From positions 1-37,560 of the forward strand of contig JALONG010000058.1 in NCBI GenBank assembly GCA_025455065.1: a stretch of DNA of 37,560 bases, given 5' to 3'. Below are positions 1 to 8,694 of this stretch, one piece after another. A program made the translations under genes and the position numbers. This DNA is from Candidatus Kapaibacterium sp. Its GTDB lineage: Bacteria; Bacteroidota; Ignavibacteria; Kapaibacteriales; UBA4661. A model generated the notes under the pieces. That model ran no database searches. It saw only the letters and a list, made by a program, of their open reading frames with translations, and was not told the origin of the DNA. How positions within the stretch are numbered: position 1 is the first letter of the stretch; each line of letters opens with the position of its first letter.

Positions 1-350
1 AAATCAATCGCTTGAGTCTTAAGTTGAGAACATTAGGCTGAAGCCCCTTGCTACACGGAATGAGTATTCAAGCCATTCAAAAAAAATCATGCGATTACCC
101 TAGATTTCTTGCCTTACCGGAAACGAAGGAATCCGTAGAACTACGGATTTCGTATTTTTCAGTAGTTCTGCTGTTTGGTAAAGTCCTACGATGTTGTATT
201 TTGGGCAATGTTTTTGGTGGAACGTTCATGTACAAGCTCCATAAAACGCACATATCTTTTTTTATTGAAAATCTGCTCGGACAACAGCTCTGACGGGGTT
301 TTACCGACTTTTTTTGCTCATGGTGAAGAACAATTCTTTGGAGAACAATT
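1..350. other. Non-coding leader region
   Basis: I see no convincing gene here. The only open frame (48-293, +) would start with TTG, has no family I recognise, and crosses a strong palindrome. A motif near 32-50 (GAAGCCCCTTGC) resembles the CCCCTTG stems of the element at 2040-2151, and AAAGTCCT at about 182 resembles the end of that element, so a degenerate copy is possible. Confidence 0.5.
130..149. repeat. Perfect 9-bp palindromic hairpin
   Basis: AATCCGTAG (130-138) and CTACGGATT (141-149) are perfect inverted repeats separated by only AA. ACGA/TCGT extends the stem with a bulge. There is no clear T-run, so a terminator is not proven. It could be a cruciform or the core of an old repeat. 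Confidence 0.5.
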
Positions 351-770
351 ATGAATCCGCGTGAACAGCATTACCGCCTTGCAAAATCGCTTGCAATGCT
401 TGTTTGTGTCTCGGTAGGCGCATTGTTTGTCGTTACGGCTTGCGACAGTTTGGCGAACTTTTCGGGTCCCGCCAAAGGGGAACGTCGTGTGGTTGTGGAA
501 CAGTGCGACACGGTGAACGTCTCGTATTCACGCACGATACAACCGCTTCTTCAAAATAATTGTTATTCTTGCCATTCCAACGCGATTCAAACCGTTGGGG
601 TGAATTTGCAAGGGTATGAAAACGTCAAGCGCTTTGCTGATGCGACATTGCTTGTGGGGGTAACATCCAGACTGCCCGGGTACGCCGAAATGCCGCCACC
701 CGGACCGCTTTCCGACTGCAACAAACGTATTATTCGCGCTTGGGTGAATCAAGGGGCAAAAAATAATTAA
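351..770 (+). CDS. Lipoprotein c-type cytochrome (single haem)
   Basis: 139-aa protein with an N-terminal membrane segment (about residues 12-30) ending in a lipobox-like VTAC, lipid-anchored Cys31. It has one CxxCH haem site (C71, C74, H75) and a likely distal ligand M114 in YAEMPPPGPLSDC. The ending, with IIRAWVNQGA, is typical of small cytochrome domains of the planctomycete-type/surface cytochrome kind. The second pair of cysteines (C52, C123) could form a disulfide. The role is probably periplasmic or outer-membrane electron transfer; the partner is unknown. It is followed by a CHRD protein, a cytochrome-barrel fusion, a YceI protein and a Rieske protein, which suggests a redox/envelope locus. 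The start is preceded by TTTGGAGAACAATT, a plausible ribosome site. The stop codon lies in a 17-bp tandem duplication. Confidence 0.85.
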   Translation: MNPREQHYRLAKSLAMLVCVSVGALFVVTACDSLANFSGPAKGERRVVVEQCDTVNVSYSRTIQPLLQNNCYSCHSNAIQTVGVNLQGYENVKRFADATLLVGVTSRLPGYAEMPPPGPLSDCNKRIIRAWVNQGAKNN

Positions 771-797
771 GCACACCCAATAATTAAGCACACCCAA
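764..797. repeat. 17-bp tandem duplication over a stop codon
   Basis: TAATTAAGCACACCCAA occurs at 764-780 and again immediately at 781-797 without a mismatch. The TAA stop of the cytochrome gene (768-770) lies inside the first copy. Confidence 0.9.
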
Positions 798-923
798 TGA
801 AGCGGGAACGATGAACCCTAGATAGAGCATCGTGTTGAGACCGGTTGCTCTTTCTCTGTATTCTCTCCTGTGTCCTTGTTTCAATATTTATTTTCCATTC
901 TATTTTTTTTGAGGAGTTGAGGT

Positions 924-2003
924 ATGAAACTTTTGCGTCCTTTCCTAGCGTTGGCGGCTATTGTTTTTTTCTCTGCTGAAATAGCAACGAGCCAACAGTT
1001 TTTTACGATTGCGTTGGATGGTAGTGACCCTTCGCAAACTGCCAGCACACCCGCAACAGGAAGCGGCTGGGCGGTGTTGAGTGCAGACAAAACACGATTA
1101 ACCTACACATTTGCCTTTGCACGATTGAGCGGTTCGCCGACAGCAGCGCACTTCCATTTGGGTGGAAGAGGCGTAGCAAATCCTGCTCCGGCACAAACGA
1201 TAGCCATTACCGGTAATTACGTTACAGGTACATGGAATAACCCGACTGCTGCCCAACTTGATTCCCTGCTTGCAGGAAAAATTTATGTAAACATTCACAC
1301 GATGCAATTTCCTGGCGGTGAAATTCGCGGTCAGGTGGTTCCTGTTGCAAGCGGTGGTTATTCGATTGCACTTAGTGGTGCAAATACAGTACCCACCCCC
1401 ATATCCACACCTGCGCGTGGAGCGGGTTATGCTGTCCTTAGCGCAGATTCGACCTTGACATATCGGGCAACGGTATTTGGTTTATCCAGTATGCTGCGAT
1501 TCGCTCACTTTCACTACGGCATATCCACAGCTAATGGTATTATAGCGCAATTAATTGAATTCACAGACAGCACGACACGGGGAACATGGAAACTCCCAAA
1601 GTTAGCATTTGATACACTGCGTGTCGAAGGTTTATACATGAACGTCCACACCGTCAATAACGGCGGCGGTGAAATTCGTGGACAAGCACGCGCATTGTCG
1701 TCCATCGTCAGCGTCCGCGAACTCGCTTCAAACCTCGCTTCACAGGTAAAAATCACGATTTCTCCCAATCCCGTAGCGGATATGATGACCATGACTTTCA
1801 CCATGCCACAAAGCGGAAAAGTTCGTATCCAGCTCTTCGATGCACTTGGCAGAAGCGTTTCGGAGACAGTCGAAGGCGTGTGGAATAGCGGCATTATCAC
1901 ATCGAACATATCCGTCGGAGCGTTGAACGCAGGTGTGTATTATTGCCGTATCGTTCTGCCGAATGGAGAGACTGTTGCACGGGGCTTTGTTGTGAGCCGC
2001 TAA
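924..2003 (+). CDS. Two-domain CHRD protein with T9SS sorting domain
   Basis: 359 aa. A signal peptide covers residues 1-23 (cleavage near ATSQQ). Two CHRD (chordin-type) repeats follow at about 26-139 and 147-256. Each has the AHFH motif (75-78 and 194-197) and the closing GGEIRGQ motif (131-137 and 248-254). Residues about 276-359 are a type IX secretion C-terminal sorting domain: it starts with ISPNPVADMMTMTF, has FDALGR in the middle, and ends GVYYCRIVLPNGE...GFVVSR. The protein is therefore probably exported through the outer membrane and attached to the surface. CHRD domains are common in bacterial secreted proteins, but their function is poorly known. A good ribosome site (GAGGAG then GAGGT) precedes the ATG. 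Repeated AGATTATC-like units follow the stop. Confidence 0.92.
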   Translation: MKLLRPFLALAAIVFFSAEIATSQQFFTIALDGSDPSQTASTPATGSGWAVLSADKTRLTYTFAFARLSGSPTAAHFHLGGRGVANPAPAQTIAITGNYVTGTWNNPTAAQLDSLLAGKIYVNIHTMQFPGGEIRGQVVPVASGGYSIALSGANTVPTPISTPARGAGYAVLSADSTLTYRATVFGLSSMLRFAHFHYGISTANGIIAQLIEFTDSTTRGTWKLPKLAFDTLRVEGLYMNVHTVNNGGGEIRGQARALSSIVSVRELASNLASQVKITISPNPVADMMTMTFTMPQSGKVRIQLFDALGRSVSETVEGVWNSGIITSNISVGALNAGVYYCRIVLPNGETVARGFVVSR

Positions 2004-2039
2004 CCGAGCGGCGAGATTATCGGCAAGATTATCAAGATT

Positions 2040-2151
2040 AGGACTTTCGCAAATCCATACTTTTATGGCAAGGGGTTGAAACCCCTTGTTGCGTAAGTCA
2101 TTGTTTAACAAGGAGCTTTAGCCCCTTGCGACTTGTGTTTGCGAAAGTCCT
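2040..2151. mobile_element. MITE-like element with 14-bp terminal inverted repeats
   Basis: 112-bp element. AGGACTTTCGCAAA (2040-2053) is perfectly inverted at 2138-2151. Inside are two further hairpins built on CAAGGGGTT/ACCCCTTG (2069-2088) and CAAGGAGC/GCCCCTTG (about 2109-2128). AAGATTA occurs on both sides (2034-2040 and 2153-2159) and could be a target duplication, although this motif also repeats locally. There is no open reading frame. A related element with similar ends lies at 3545-3725. The inner hairpins could also serve as a transcription terminator. Confidence 0.6.
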
Positions 2152-2279
2152 AAAGATTATTTTGTTCTGTCATTTTCCTCTCACTGTCTTTTCTTCGCAG
2201 CGCAAATCCTGTTGCTGTCCGCATCATTGCTTTGCGCTGCGAAGTTTTTTTTGGAGTTCATTTTATCGGAGTTTCCGCT

Positions 2280-3542
2280 ATGGTTTTGCAATGGTTTACT
2301 CGTGATATTTCCCGATTTGCGGTCTTGATTGCCGCACTATTCCTCGCTTCAGGAGACCTTCGGGCATTACCTCAATTCACACTGCTGACGGGAAATAAAT
2401 GCCTTAATTGCCACATAACACCGCAAGGAAGCGGCTTGCGCAACGAACTTGGGTGGTACATGGCGAAAGATATGGCATTGCTTTCAGCGCATACGCTCGG
2501 GTTGCAATTTATCGAAAAGGCAGAAACCAACAGCCTTGCCGATGGCGCATTAACGCTGGGTTTTGACGCAAGGGTGCAGATGACACGCTCACCGCGCATT
2601 TCGACTGCTGAAACGCGGTTTATTCCCATGCAAACATCCGTCTATGCCGCATGGGCGCTTGCTCCTTGGCTAACGCTGGAAGGCATGGCAGATATTGGTT
2701 CGCTGGCACGGTTGGCAGCAGGCGCAGGGCTGCCGTTTATCGGACAGCAAGCGTGGATGGCTTCGGCGCTCATTCAGCCCGGATTAACCTTACCGCAACT
2801 GCGCATTGGACATTTTCAGCCTTCCATCGGGCTTCGGTACGACGACCACACTATGCTGGTGCGGCAGGTTGCCGGAGCAAATACGATTCCCATTATTGCA
2901 CCAAATTTCGCGGAATACGGCGCTGAACTGAATTACGACGGCGTTCAATGGCTGTCGCTGACCGCAGGCGTATTTTTACCGCGCTCCTTAGCACAAACCC
3001 GCACCGTAAACCGCTTTGGGGAATCCACGCCGCTGTTCGGTGATACGCTGGCAATGGCAGCAGCCGCATCAAATCTTGGCGAGTTGGTAAAAACACCGTC
3101 GTATCTGCTTCGCGCCTACGTGCTGCCCCGCACGGAAGACCACACCATGACGGGGATTCTCGGCGCGTCGTTTTTTGTCAATCAATCGTTTAGCATGGCA
3201 AATATTTTTGCCGGAATTGGACTCAGCGACCGTGTTTCCTTGCAGGGCGAATACGCAATTTCCGGTGTGCGCGAGGGGCGACAAACACGGAATTATTCGG
3301 TCATGCTGACATATCAGGCGTTTCCTTGGCTTTTGCCATTTGCCCGCTTTGAGCAAGGCAGGACGCAGGTTTCAGACCCCAATACGGCAAGCGGTGTAGC
3401 GGAACTGTACAGCACACAAGCCGTTGTCGGAGTGCAGTTGTTCCCGATTCCCTTTGTAGAACTTCGCCCCGAATTTCGCTTTTACGATACCGAAACCTTT
3501 ACCGCAACGCGGTGGAATCTACAACTGCACTTGTTTTACTAG
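2280..3542 (+). CDS. Cytochrome c fused to outer-membrane beta-barrel (Cyc2-like architecture)
   Basis: 420 aa from the ATG at 2280, chosen because the preceding 16 codons read into no recognisable signal and this Met starts one (residues 1-29, ending LRA). The mature N-terminus carries a single CxxCH site (C41, C44, H45) followed by ITPQGSGLRNELGW. The remaining ~350 residues show alternating hydrophobic/polar strands rich in aromatic residues, and the chain ends in LQLHLFY, a C-terminal aromatic residue typical of outer-membrane barrels. One haem domain plus a ~16-strand-sized barrel is the architecture of Cyc2-type porin-cytochrome fusions, which pass electrons across the outer membrane. 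I cannot tell whether the sequence groups with true Cyc2; other small haem-plus-porin families share the same N-terminal pattern. It sits between two inverted-repeat elements. Confidence 0.72.
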   Translation: MVLQWFTRDISRFAVLIAALFLASGDLRALPQFTLLTGNKCLNCHITPQGSGLRNELGWYMAKDMALLSAHTLGLQFIEKAETNSLADGALTLGFDARVQMTRSPRISTAETRFIPMQTSVYAAWALAPWLTLEGMADIGSLARLAAGAGLPFIGQQAWMASALIQPGLTLPQLRIGHFQPSIGLRYDDHTMLVRQVAGANTIPIIAPNFAEYGAELNYDGVQWLSLTAGVFLPRSLAQTRTVNRFGESTPLFGDTLAMAAAASNLGELVKTPSYLLRAYVLPRTEDHTMTGILGASFFVNQSFSMANIFAGIGLSDRVSLQGEYAISGVREGRQTRNYSVMLTYQAFPWLLPFARFEQGRTQVSDPNTASGVAELYSTQAVVGVQLFPIPFVELRPEFRFYDTETFTATRWNLQLHLFY

Positions 3543-3544
3543 AT

Positions 3545-3725
3545 TAGGGCTTTCGCAGAACACTTCGGTTAAGCGATAGTGGACGCAGATTGAAGATGAC
3601 GGAATTGATGAAGATGATGAAATCGAACCGCGTTATCATTATACAATAATAATACTTACGACAATCATCTTCAATCAATATAATCATCTTCAACCTGCGT
3701 ACCTTCCTTCTTTTACGAAAGTCCT
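3545..3725. mobile_element. Inverted-repeat element related to the one at 2040-2151
   Basis: Its ends TAGGGCTTTCGCA and TTTACGAAAGTCCT resemble the termini of the element at 2040-2151. An inner inverted repeat of 17 bp with one mismatch (3583-3599 against 3684-3700; core ATTGAAGATGA) encloses about 80 AT-rich bases. TAGAT flanks both sides (3540-3544 and 3727-3731), as a 5-bp target duplication would. The left copy of TAGAT includes the stop codon of the cytochrome-barrel gene. It has no coding capacity. Confidence 0.5.
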
Positions 3726-3806
3726 GTAGATAACATCGGCTACATACCTAATAAACACAACAATTCGCATCCACACTATTTCACAAGAAGAAAGGAAATC
3801 GTAATC

Positions 3807-4088
3807 ATGGGGAAAATTATTATAGCTGCTTGTGTGGTTATTGCTGCCATAGCTCTTGGAATCTGGGTTTCACACGGAAGCAATATCTACACCAAAGACA
3901 AAGTACAGGTAGTTGTCAAAACGGTGAACCCGAATTTTGGCACCGAAGAAGAGCATATCGAATGGAAAGATGAATTTCATCTGGGACTGGATATTGCCGG
4001 ACCAATAAGTGGTGTCGCGCTTTTGAGCGGTTTGGGCTGTTATGTGTTCATGCGCCGAAAAGCACTACACATCGCACAATCTTCATAA
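3807..4088 (+). CDS. Small two-helix membrane protein
   Basis: 93 aa, not assigned to a family. Hydrophobic helices lie at about 3-22 (IIIAACVVIAAIALGIW) and 64-84 (ISGVALLSGLGCYVFM). Between them is a ~40-residue polar loop rich in K, E and D. A short basic tail follows (RRKALHIAQSS). An AAGAAGAAAGGAAAT ribosome site precedes the ATG. The next gene (YceI) starts 50 bases on, so co-transcription is likely. Confidence 0.6.
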   Translation: MGKIIIAACVVIAAIALGIWVSHGSNIYTKDKVQVVVKTVNPNFGTEEEHIEWKDEFHLGLDIAGPISGVALLSGLGCYVFMRRKALHIAQSS

Positions 4089-4138
4089 ACACACGTTTTG
4101 TATTCAAGAGTATTTTCTTTCACGTTTTTTCTTTTTTT

Positions 4139-4789
4139 ATGAAAACCCGCATCATTTCTTCTGTCTTGGCGTTCATCACACTCAGTATTTACGCTTCATC
4201 AGACCTTCACGCAGGCACAGGTTTTACCCTCAATACCAAGGGCATAAAAAGCATTACGCTCAACAACAAAGTCGGTACCAATCAAGCACAATTCAGCAGC
4301 AGAGCGCCTTTGGAGAACATTGACGGAGGAACGGCTGTTGTAACAGGTTCATTCACCATGGATTTAGGCAATTTAGAAGCCACAACAGGAAAAATCCTCG
4401 TTGCCGTAAATACAATGCAGACAGGAGTTGCCCTGCGCGACCGCCATTTGCAGGAAAAAGATTGGTTGGACGGCGAAACGCATCCCAGTATCACGTTTGA
4501 TATCAAAAAACTTTCCAGTGTGCAGGTTGTTTCCAGCGCAGGCGGGAAGGGCGTGGCGAAAGCAATGGCAGAAGGAACGTTCACTTTGCACGGTGTATCG
4601 AAGCCGCTCAGTGTGGCAATTGAAATTACCTACATAGAAAAAAGCCCGAATGATTTGGTCATGGTCAAAGTCGGTGATTTTCCTGTATCGCTGAAAGAGC
4701 ATGGTGTCGGTGGGCGCAAAGGTATTGTGGGCAGCAAAGTCAGCGAGACAATTACGGTAAAAGCAATGCTCTATGGTTCGACGAATTAA
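4139..4789 (+). CDS. YceI-family periplasmic protein
   Basis: 216 aa. A signal peptide covers about residues 1-25 (SIYASSDLHA). The rest matches the YceI lipocalin-like fold. Visible landmarks are VTGSFTMDLGNLEATTGKI, the conserved RDRHLQEKDWLDGETHPSI block typical of the family, then GTFTLHGVSKPL. YceI proteins bind long isoprenoids or similar lipids, and in several bacteria they sit beside cytochromes or quinone-linked genes. Here the surrounding cytochrome and Rieske genes fit that pattern. No Shine-Dalgarno is visible before the ATG (a T-rich tract precedes it). The stop codon is inside a duplicated CGAATTAAG. Confidence 0.88.
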   Translation: MKTRIISSVLAFITLSIYASSDLHAGTGFTLNTKGIKSITLNNKVGTNQAQFSSRAPLENIDGGTAVVTGSFTMDLGNLEATTGKILVAVNTMQTGVALRDRHLQEKDWLDGETHPSITFDIKKLSSVQVVSSAGGKGVAKAMAEGTFTLHGVSKPLSVAIEITYIEKSPNDLVMVKVGDFPVSLKEHGVGGRKGIVGSKVSETITVKAMLYGSTN

Positions 4790-4800
4790 GCCGAATTAAG
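4782..4800. repeat. Short tandem duplication over the YceI stop codon
   Basis: CGAATTAAG occurs at 4782-4790 and 4792-4800 (period 10). The TAA stop at 4787-4789 is inside the first copy. Confidence 0.7.
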
Positions 4801-4872
4801 TATTGTCCTCCAAGAAAAAATTTGTAGTTTCCGTTTCACTCCACAATCTTTTTCCGTTTTTTTTTACCCGTT

Positions 4873-5436
4873 ATGAACACTGAAGCCCTTTCTCCCGTAC
4901 CCGTGCAAGAAGGCCAAACCGCGCCACGCCGTGAGTTCCTCGTCCAAGCCGCATCCATGCTGGGTTTAGCCGTCAGCGCCGGAACAGTTGTAACGCTTGT
5001 TAATGCTTGTGAGACCACAACGATTAAATCACCCACCAGCACAGGCGGTACTTCCACAGGTGGCACCAGCACAGGTGGTACTTCCACAGGCGGCACCAGT
5101 ACAGGAGGTACAAGCACAACGCCGTCTAACGTCATTAGCATCGCTCAAGAGCCAAGTTTGCAGCGTGCGGGCGGAGCGATAATAAAATCTATCGGCTCAG
5201 TACAAGTGCTCGTTATGCGTACAAGCACGACGGATTTTTTGGTCTTGTCGGCAGTCTGCACTCATGCGGCTTGCACGGTGGATTTGCCGATGGACGGCGC
5301 GATAAATTGCCAATGTCACGGCTCCCGTTTTTCCGCTTCGGACGGACGTGTGTTGAATGGACCGGCAGGCGCACCGCTTCGGCGCTACAACGCTACGTTT
5401 GATTCGATGCAGAATGTTTTGACGATTATGGTGTAG
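4873..5436 (+). CDS. Lipid-anchored Rieske [2Fe-2S] protein
   Basis: 187 aa. The N-terminus has a twin-arginine-like export signal (PRREFLVQAA, Arg19-Arg20), a hydrophobic stretch, and a lipobox LVNAC (Cys46). An unusual linker of five exact STGGT repeats (about 56-80) follows. The Rieske domain occupies about 95-187. Cluster ligands are C129 and H131 in CTHAAC, and C146 and H149 in CQCHGSRF. The disulfide partners C134 and C148 are also present, so the cluster should be intact and of the bc-type with high potential. No cytochrome b gene is next to it, so it may be a stand-alone periplasmic electron carrier instead of a bc1 subunit. It is the last gene of the + strand redox group and converges on gyrA. 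Confidence 0.9.
   Translation: MNTEALSPVPVQEGQTAPRREFLVQAASMLGLAVSAGTVVTLVNACETTTIKSPTSTGGTSTGGTSTGGTSTGGTSTGGTSTTPSNVISIAQEPSLQRAGGAIIKSIGSVQVLVMRTSTTDFLVLSAVCTHAACTVDLPMDGAINCQCHGSRFSASDGRVLNGPAGAPLRRYNATFDSMQNVLTIMV
5038..5112 (+). repeat. Five 15-bp tandem repeats coding STGGT
   Basis: Five tandem 15-bp units encode the linker between the lipid anchor and the Rieske domain. The units differ at third codon positions (AGCACAGGTGGT versus TCCACAGGCGGC), so the peptide repeat is more regular than the DNA, which suggests the flexible linker is kept by selection. Confidence 0.85.
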
Positions 5437-5439
5437 GGA

Positions 5440-5525
5440 TTGATACAAAAAAATTATTCGCGCAAGCCCCGTAGTACGGTGTAGTGCAGTCGCACATTGT
5501 CGTCGTACTACGGGGATGTATCAAA
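5440..5525. terminator. Bidirectional hairpin between Rieske gene and gyrA
   Basis: A perfect 12-bp stem CCCCGTAGTACG (5467-5478) / CGTACTACGGGG (5504-5515) is enclosed by an outer stem TTGATACA (5440-5447) / TGTATCAA (5518-5525). An A-run lies on the left side, giving a U-run for minus-strand transcripts of gyrA. It sits exactly between two converging genes, so it is probably a shared terminator. Confidence 0.65.
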
Positions 5526-5537
5526 TACTATCAATCC

Positions 5538-8126
5538 TTAAAACAAATCTTCCTGCTCAGGAGCCGCTTCATCACTTGCCGCATGACCATTAGCGGTATG
5601 ACCTTCCAATGACACAATTTCCACATCAGCGTCTGCCTCAGCATTTACGCCATTTTCAGCAAGGGCATTTTCAGCAAGTGCCGCTTCATCGCCTTCTTCC
5701 TCCTCCTCATGCACGACGATAGCAATGTCGGCAATAGCATCTTCATCATCCAACTTGATAAGCCGCACACCTTGCGTATTTCTACCGATAACCCGAATAT
5801 CTTTGGCTGCCTGTCGGATAACCACGCCTTTGGTCGTCATCACAACCACATCTTGCGTATCGTTCACTTCCAAAATTGCCGCTACATCACCGGTTTTGTC
5901 TGTGAGATTCATCGAAATCACACCCTTCGCGCCACGGCTTGTTCGACGGAAATCCTCGAACCGACTGCGTTTACCGTAGCCTTTTGTTCCAACGACAATC
6001 ATTGTCGTATCGGAGCGGCGAATTGCTTCCATCGAAACAACTTCGTCGCCGCTATTCAGGTTAATACCGCGAACACCGGTAGCTGCGCGTCCCATCGGGC
6101 GCACGTCGCTTTCGATAAAGCGGCACGCCATACCTTTTTTCGTGGCAATGATAATTTCGCAATTTCCGTCGGTCAATCGGGCAGAAACAAGGCGGTCGTC
6201 ATCGTTCAAACCGAGAGCAATGATGCCGTTTGAGCGCACATTTTCAAACTCATTGAGCGGAGTTTTTTTGCACGTACCATGTTTGGTGGTCATCATAATA
6301 AATTGCTTGTCGTTGAGTTCGCGCACGGGCAAATATGCCGTAATTTTTTCGTCGTTGTCTTTTTGGATAACGTTAGCAATGGAGCGCCCGCGTGATGAAC
6401 GGCTTCCTTCAGGCAAATCATACACCTTTACACGGAAACAACGCCCACGGTCGGTAAACATCATCAAATAGTGATGCGTTGCGGCTTGGAAGACTGTTTC
6501 AACAAAATCGTCTTCGCGGGTGTTTGCGCCCGACGAACCGCGTCCGCCACGCCCTTGACGGCGGTAATTTGATACCGATGTCCGCTTGATATAGCCTTGA
6601 TGCGTGATAGTAACAATCACATCTTCATTGGCAATCATGTCCTCAATCGTGAATTCACGGGCATCGTGGACAATTTCTGTGCGGCGTGTGTCGCCGAATT
6701 TATCACGCAGCGCTTTGAGTTCTTTCGAGATTTCCTGCATCTGAAGCTGCTTACTCGCCAAAATAGCTTGCAAGCGCTCTATCGTTGCCATGACCTCTTT
6801 GTACTCGTCCTCAACTTTCTGCCGCTCCAAGCCCGTCAAACGCTGAAGGCGCATATCCAAAATTGCTTTTGCTTGAAGTTCGGACAGCTTGAAATTGACT
6901 TGCAAAGCCGCGTTTGCGGTTTGTGTGTCCTGTGCGGCACGAATGGTCTTGATAATCGCATCAATGTTGTCCAGTGCGATGCGGAAACCTTCCAAAATAT
7001 GAGCGCGTTTTTCAGCTGCGTCGAGGTCGAATTGTGTGCGCCGCACAATCACTTCGTTGCGGAATTCCAAGAAATGTTCAAGCATTTCTTTCAGCGTCAA
7101 AATTTTCGGGCGACCTTTCACCAACGCCAACATAATCACACCGAAGGTAGATTGCATCTGGGTTTGCTTGAAAAGATTATTCAGCACCACACCCGAATTT
7201 GCATCGCGCTTGAGGTCAATCACGACGCGAACACCGTCGCGGTCGGATTCATCGCGCACATCGGCGATGTCTTCCAATTTTTTATCGCGCACCAAATCCG
7301 CAATTTTTTCAATCAAACTTGCTTTGTTCAGTTGGAAGGGAAGTTCGGTAACAACGATACTTTCGCGCCCCGTTTTGGCTTTTTCGATAAACGCTTTTGC
7401 GCGAACAATCACGCGCCCCCGCCCCGTCGTGTAAGCATCGCGCACACCTTGGTAGCCGTAAATAATGCCGCCCGTCGGAAAATCCGGCGCGGTGATGTGC
7501 TGCATGAGTTCTTCCACTGTCAATTCAGGCTTTTTAATCAGCGCCAGCAAGCCGTTCACAATCTCGGTTAAATTGTGCGGCGGGATGTTCGTCGCCATAC
7601 CAACGGCAATACCGCCAGCACCATTGACAAGTAACAACGGCACATTCGTCGGCATGACGGTCGGCTCTTCGAGAGAATCGTCAAAGTTCGGGCGAAAATC
7701 AACGGTATTTTTGTCAATATCCCGCAATACCTCACCGGCGATAGATGCCAAACGGGCTTCGGTATAACGCATTGCAGCAGGAGCATCGCCGTCCATAGAG
7801 CCAAAGTTTCCTTGTCCGTCCACAAGCGGATACCGCATTGACCATGTTTGCGCGAGACGCACCATTGCGTCATAGACCGACGAATCGCCGTGCGGGTGGT
7901 ACTTTCCAAGCACTTCTCCGACGATACGCGCCGATTTTTTATAGGGGCGGTTTGATGCCAAACCAAGCTCCGTCATTCCGTAGAGAATACGGCGGTGAAC
8001 GGGCTTCAGACCGTCGCGTACATCGGGCAGCGCACGGGCAACAATGACCGACATGGAATAATCAAGGTACGAATTGCGCATTTCGTCTTCCATCGTAACG
8101 GGAAGAATGCGTTCTGAACTTGCCAT
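5538..8126 (-). CDS. gyrA: DNA gyrase subunit A
   Basis: 862 aa, near-standard length. It is the cutting and rejoining subunit of gyrase, acting with GyrB to add negative supercoils. The N-terminal domain begins [20 protein letters not shown]. The active-site tyrosine is Y121 in [10 protein letters not shown]. The quinolone-determining region reads [10 protein letters not shown], with Ser82 and Asp86 at the positions equal to E. coli S83 and D87, so no classic resistance change is seen. The GyrA box of the C-terminal pinwheel is present as QGRGGRG, one residue from the usual Q(R/K)RGG(R/K)G, which supports gyrase over topoisomerase IV. The tail is acidic (EEEEEGDE and AENALAENG). A TATCTTTG -7 box lies 89 bases before the ATG. 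Confidence 0.97.
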   Translation of the reverse strand: MASSERILPVTMEDEMRNSYLDYSMSVIVARALPDVRDGLKPVHRRILYGMTELGLASNRPYKKSARIVGEVLGKYHPHGDSSVYDAMVRLAQTWSMRYPLVDGQGNFGSMDGDAPAAMRYTEARLASIAGEVLRDIDKNTVDFRPNFDDSLEEPTVMPTNVPLLLVNGAGGIAVGMATNIPPHNLTEIVNGLLALIKKPELTVEELMQHITAPDFPTGGIIYGYQGVRDAYTTGRGRVIVRAKAFIEKAKTGRESIVVTELPFQLNKASLIEKIADLVRDKKLEDIADVRDESDRDGVRVVIDLKRDANSGVVLNNLFKQTQMQSTFGVIMLALVKGRPKILTLKEMLEHFLEFRNEVIVRRTQFDLDAAEKRAHILEGFRIALDNIDAIIKTIRAAQDTQTANAALQVNFKLSELQAKAILDMRLQRLTGLERQKVEDEYKEVMATIERLQAILASKQLQMQEISKELKALRDKFGDTRRTEIVHDAREFTIEDMIANEDVIVTITHQGYIKRTSVSNYRRQGRGGRGSSGANTREDDFVETVFQAATHHYLMMFTDRGRCFRVKVYDLPEGSRSSRGRSIANVIQKDNDEKITAYLPVRELNDKQFIMMTTKHGTCKKTPLNEFENVRSNGIIALGLNDDDRLVSARLTDGNCEIIIATKKGMACRFIESDVRPMGRAATGVRGINLNSGDEVVSMEAIRRSDTTMIVVGTKGYGKRSRFEDFRRTSRGAKGVISMNLTDKTGDVAAILEVNDTQDVVVMTTKGVVIRQAAKDIRVIGRNTQGVRLIKLDDEDAIADIAIVVHEEEEEGDEAALAENALAENGVNAEADADVEIVSLEGHTANGHAASDEAAPEQEDLF

Positions 8127-8214
8127 AAAGCGTATGAAAATGTGAGGGGAGTGTTGTTGCGGATATTATTTTTCAATGACTTACTTCTTTGAGCGTGGAA
8201 GCGCCACAGACTTG

Positions 8215-8222
8215 CAAAGATA
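8215..8222 (-). promoter_or_regulatory. Candidate -7 box upstream of gyrA
   Basis: On the minus strand the sequence reads TATCTTTG, matching the Bacteroidota -7 consensus TAnnTTTG, 89 bases before the gyrA start. No good TTTG box is found 19-21 bases upstream, so this is only half a promoter. The same octamer precedes moxR at 19316-19323. Confidence 0.35.
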
Positions 8223-8371
8223 CGGAAATTTGGGACAAGAGCGAAATAATACAAAAAATTTCTCGCCTGTAGGAATGCCCGTAGGAACGGATGCTCTACC
8301 TGAATTTTGGTGAGGATTGGCGCGGTTTACGGTCAATGGCACAGCAATACGGCACAAGTACAATCGTGATG

Positions 8372-8689
8372 TTACCGCACTGAGTTATGAATCCAAATCA
8401 AATACGGTTCATACCCTTTTTCAATCGGCAGTGCAACAACGCACGGACAGTTGTAGCTGTGCAGTTCCACTGCCTTATCCGTTAAGGCTTGAAGCCGTTC
8501 TCCGTTGGTTTTTGCAATCAATACCGTTTCGTGGCTTGTTTCCATTGCACCTTCCCACCAATACATGGATTTCATGCCCGGCATAATGTTTACGCAAGCA
8601 GCCAGGCGCTCTTCCACGAGTGCCGTTCCGATGCGCTCTGCTTCTTCGGTTGAAGCGGTAGTGATATAAACGAAATATGTTTGAGGCAT
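8372..8689 (-). CDS. cutA: CutA divalent-cation tolerance protein
   Basis: 105 aa from the ATG at 8689; an open frame continues upstream but codes nothing CutA-like. It shows the whole CutA fold: YFVYITTASTEEAERIG, LVEERLAACVNIMPG, SMYWWEGAMETSHETVLIAK and CPCVVALPIEKGYEPYLIWI. CutA is a small trimer linked to copper tolerance, although its biochemical role is still unclear. It starts 5 bases after the stop of the ferredoxin gene, so the two are co-transcribed. Confidence 0.92.
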   Translation of the reverse strand: MPQTYFVYITTASTEEAERIGTALVEERLAACVNIMPGMKSMYWWEGAMETSHETVLIAKTNGERLQALTDKAVELHSYNCPCVVALPIEKGYEPYLIWIHNSVR

Positions 8690-8694
8690 GGGGG

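Noticed and set aside
48-293. 81-codon open frame on the + strand
   Set aside because: It begins with TTG, crosses a perfect hairpin, and shows no family motifs or ribosome site.
6597-7571. Long open frame (324 codons) opposite gyrA
   Set aside because: It lies fully inside gyrA on the other strand; composition is a mirror of GyrA codons and there is no recognisable motif.
5538-8126. parC (topoisomerase IV subunit A) instead of gyrA
   Set aside because: The GyrA box QGRGGRG and the full-length C-terminal domain with acidic tail favour gyrase.
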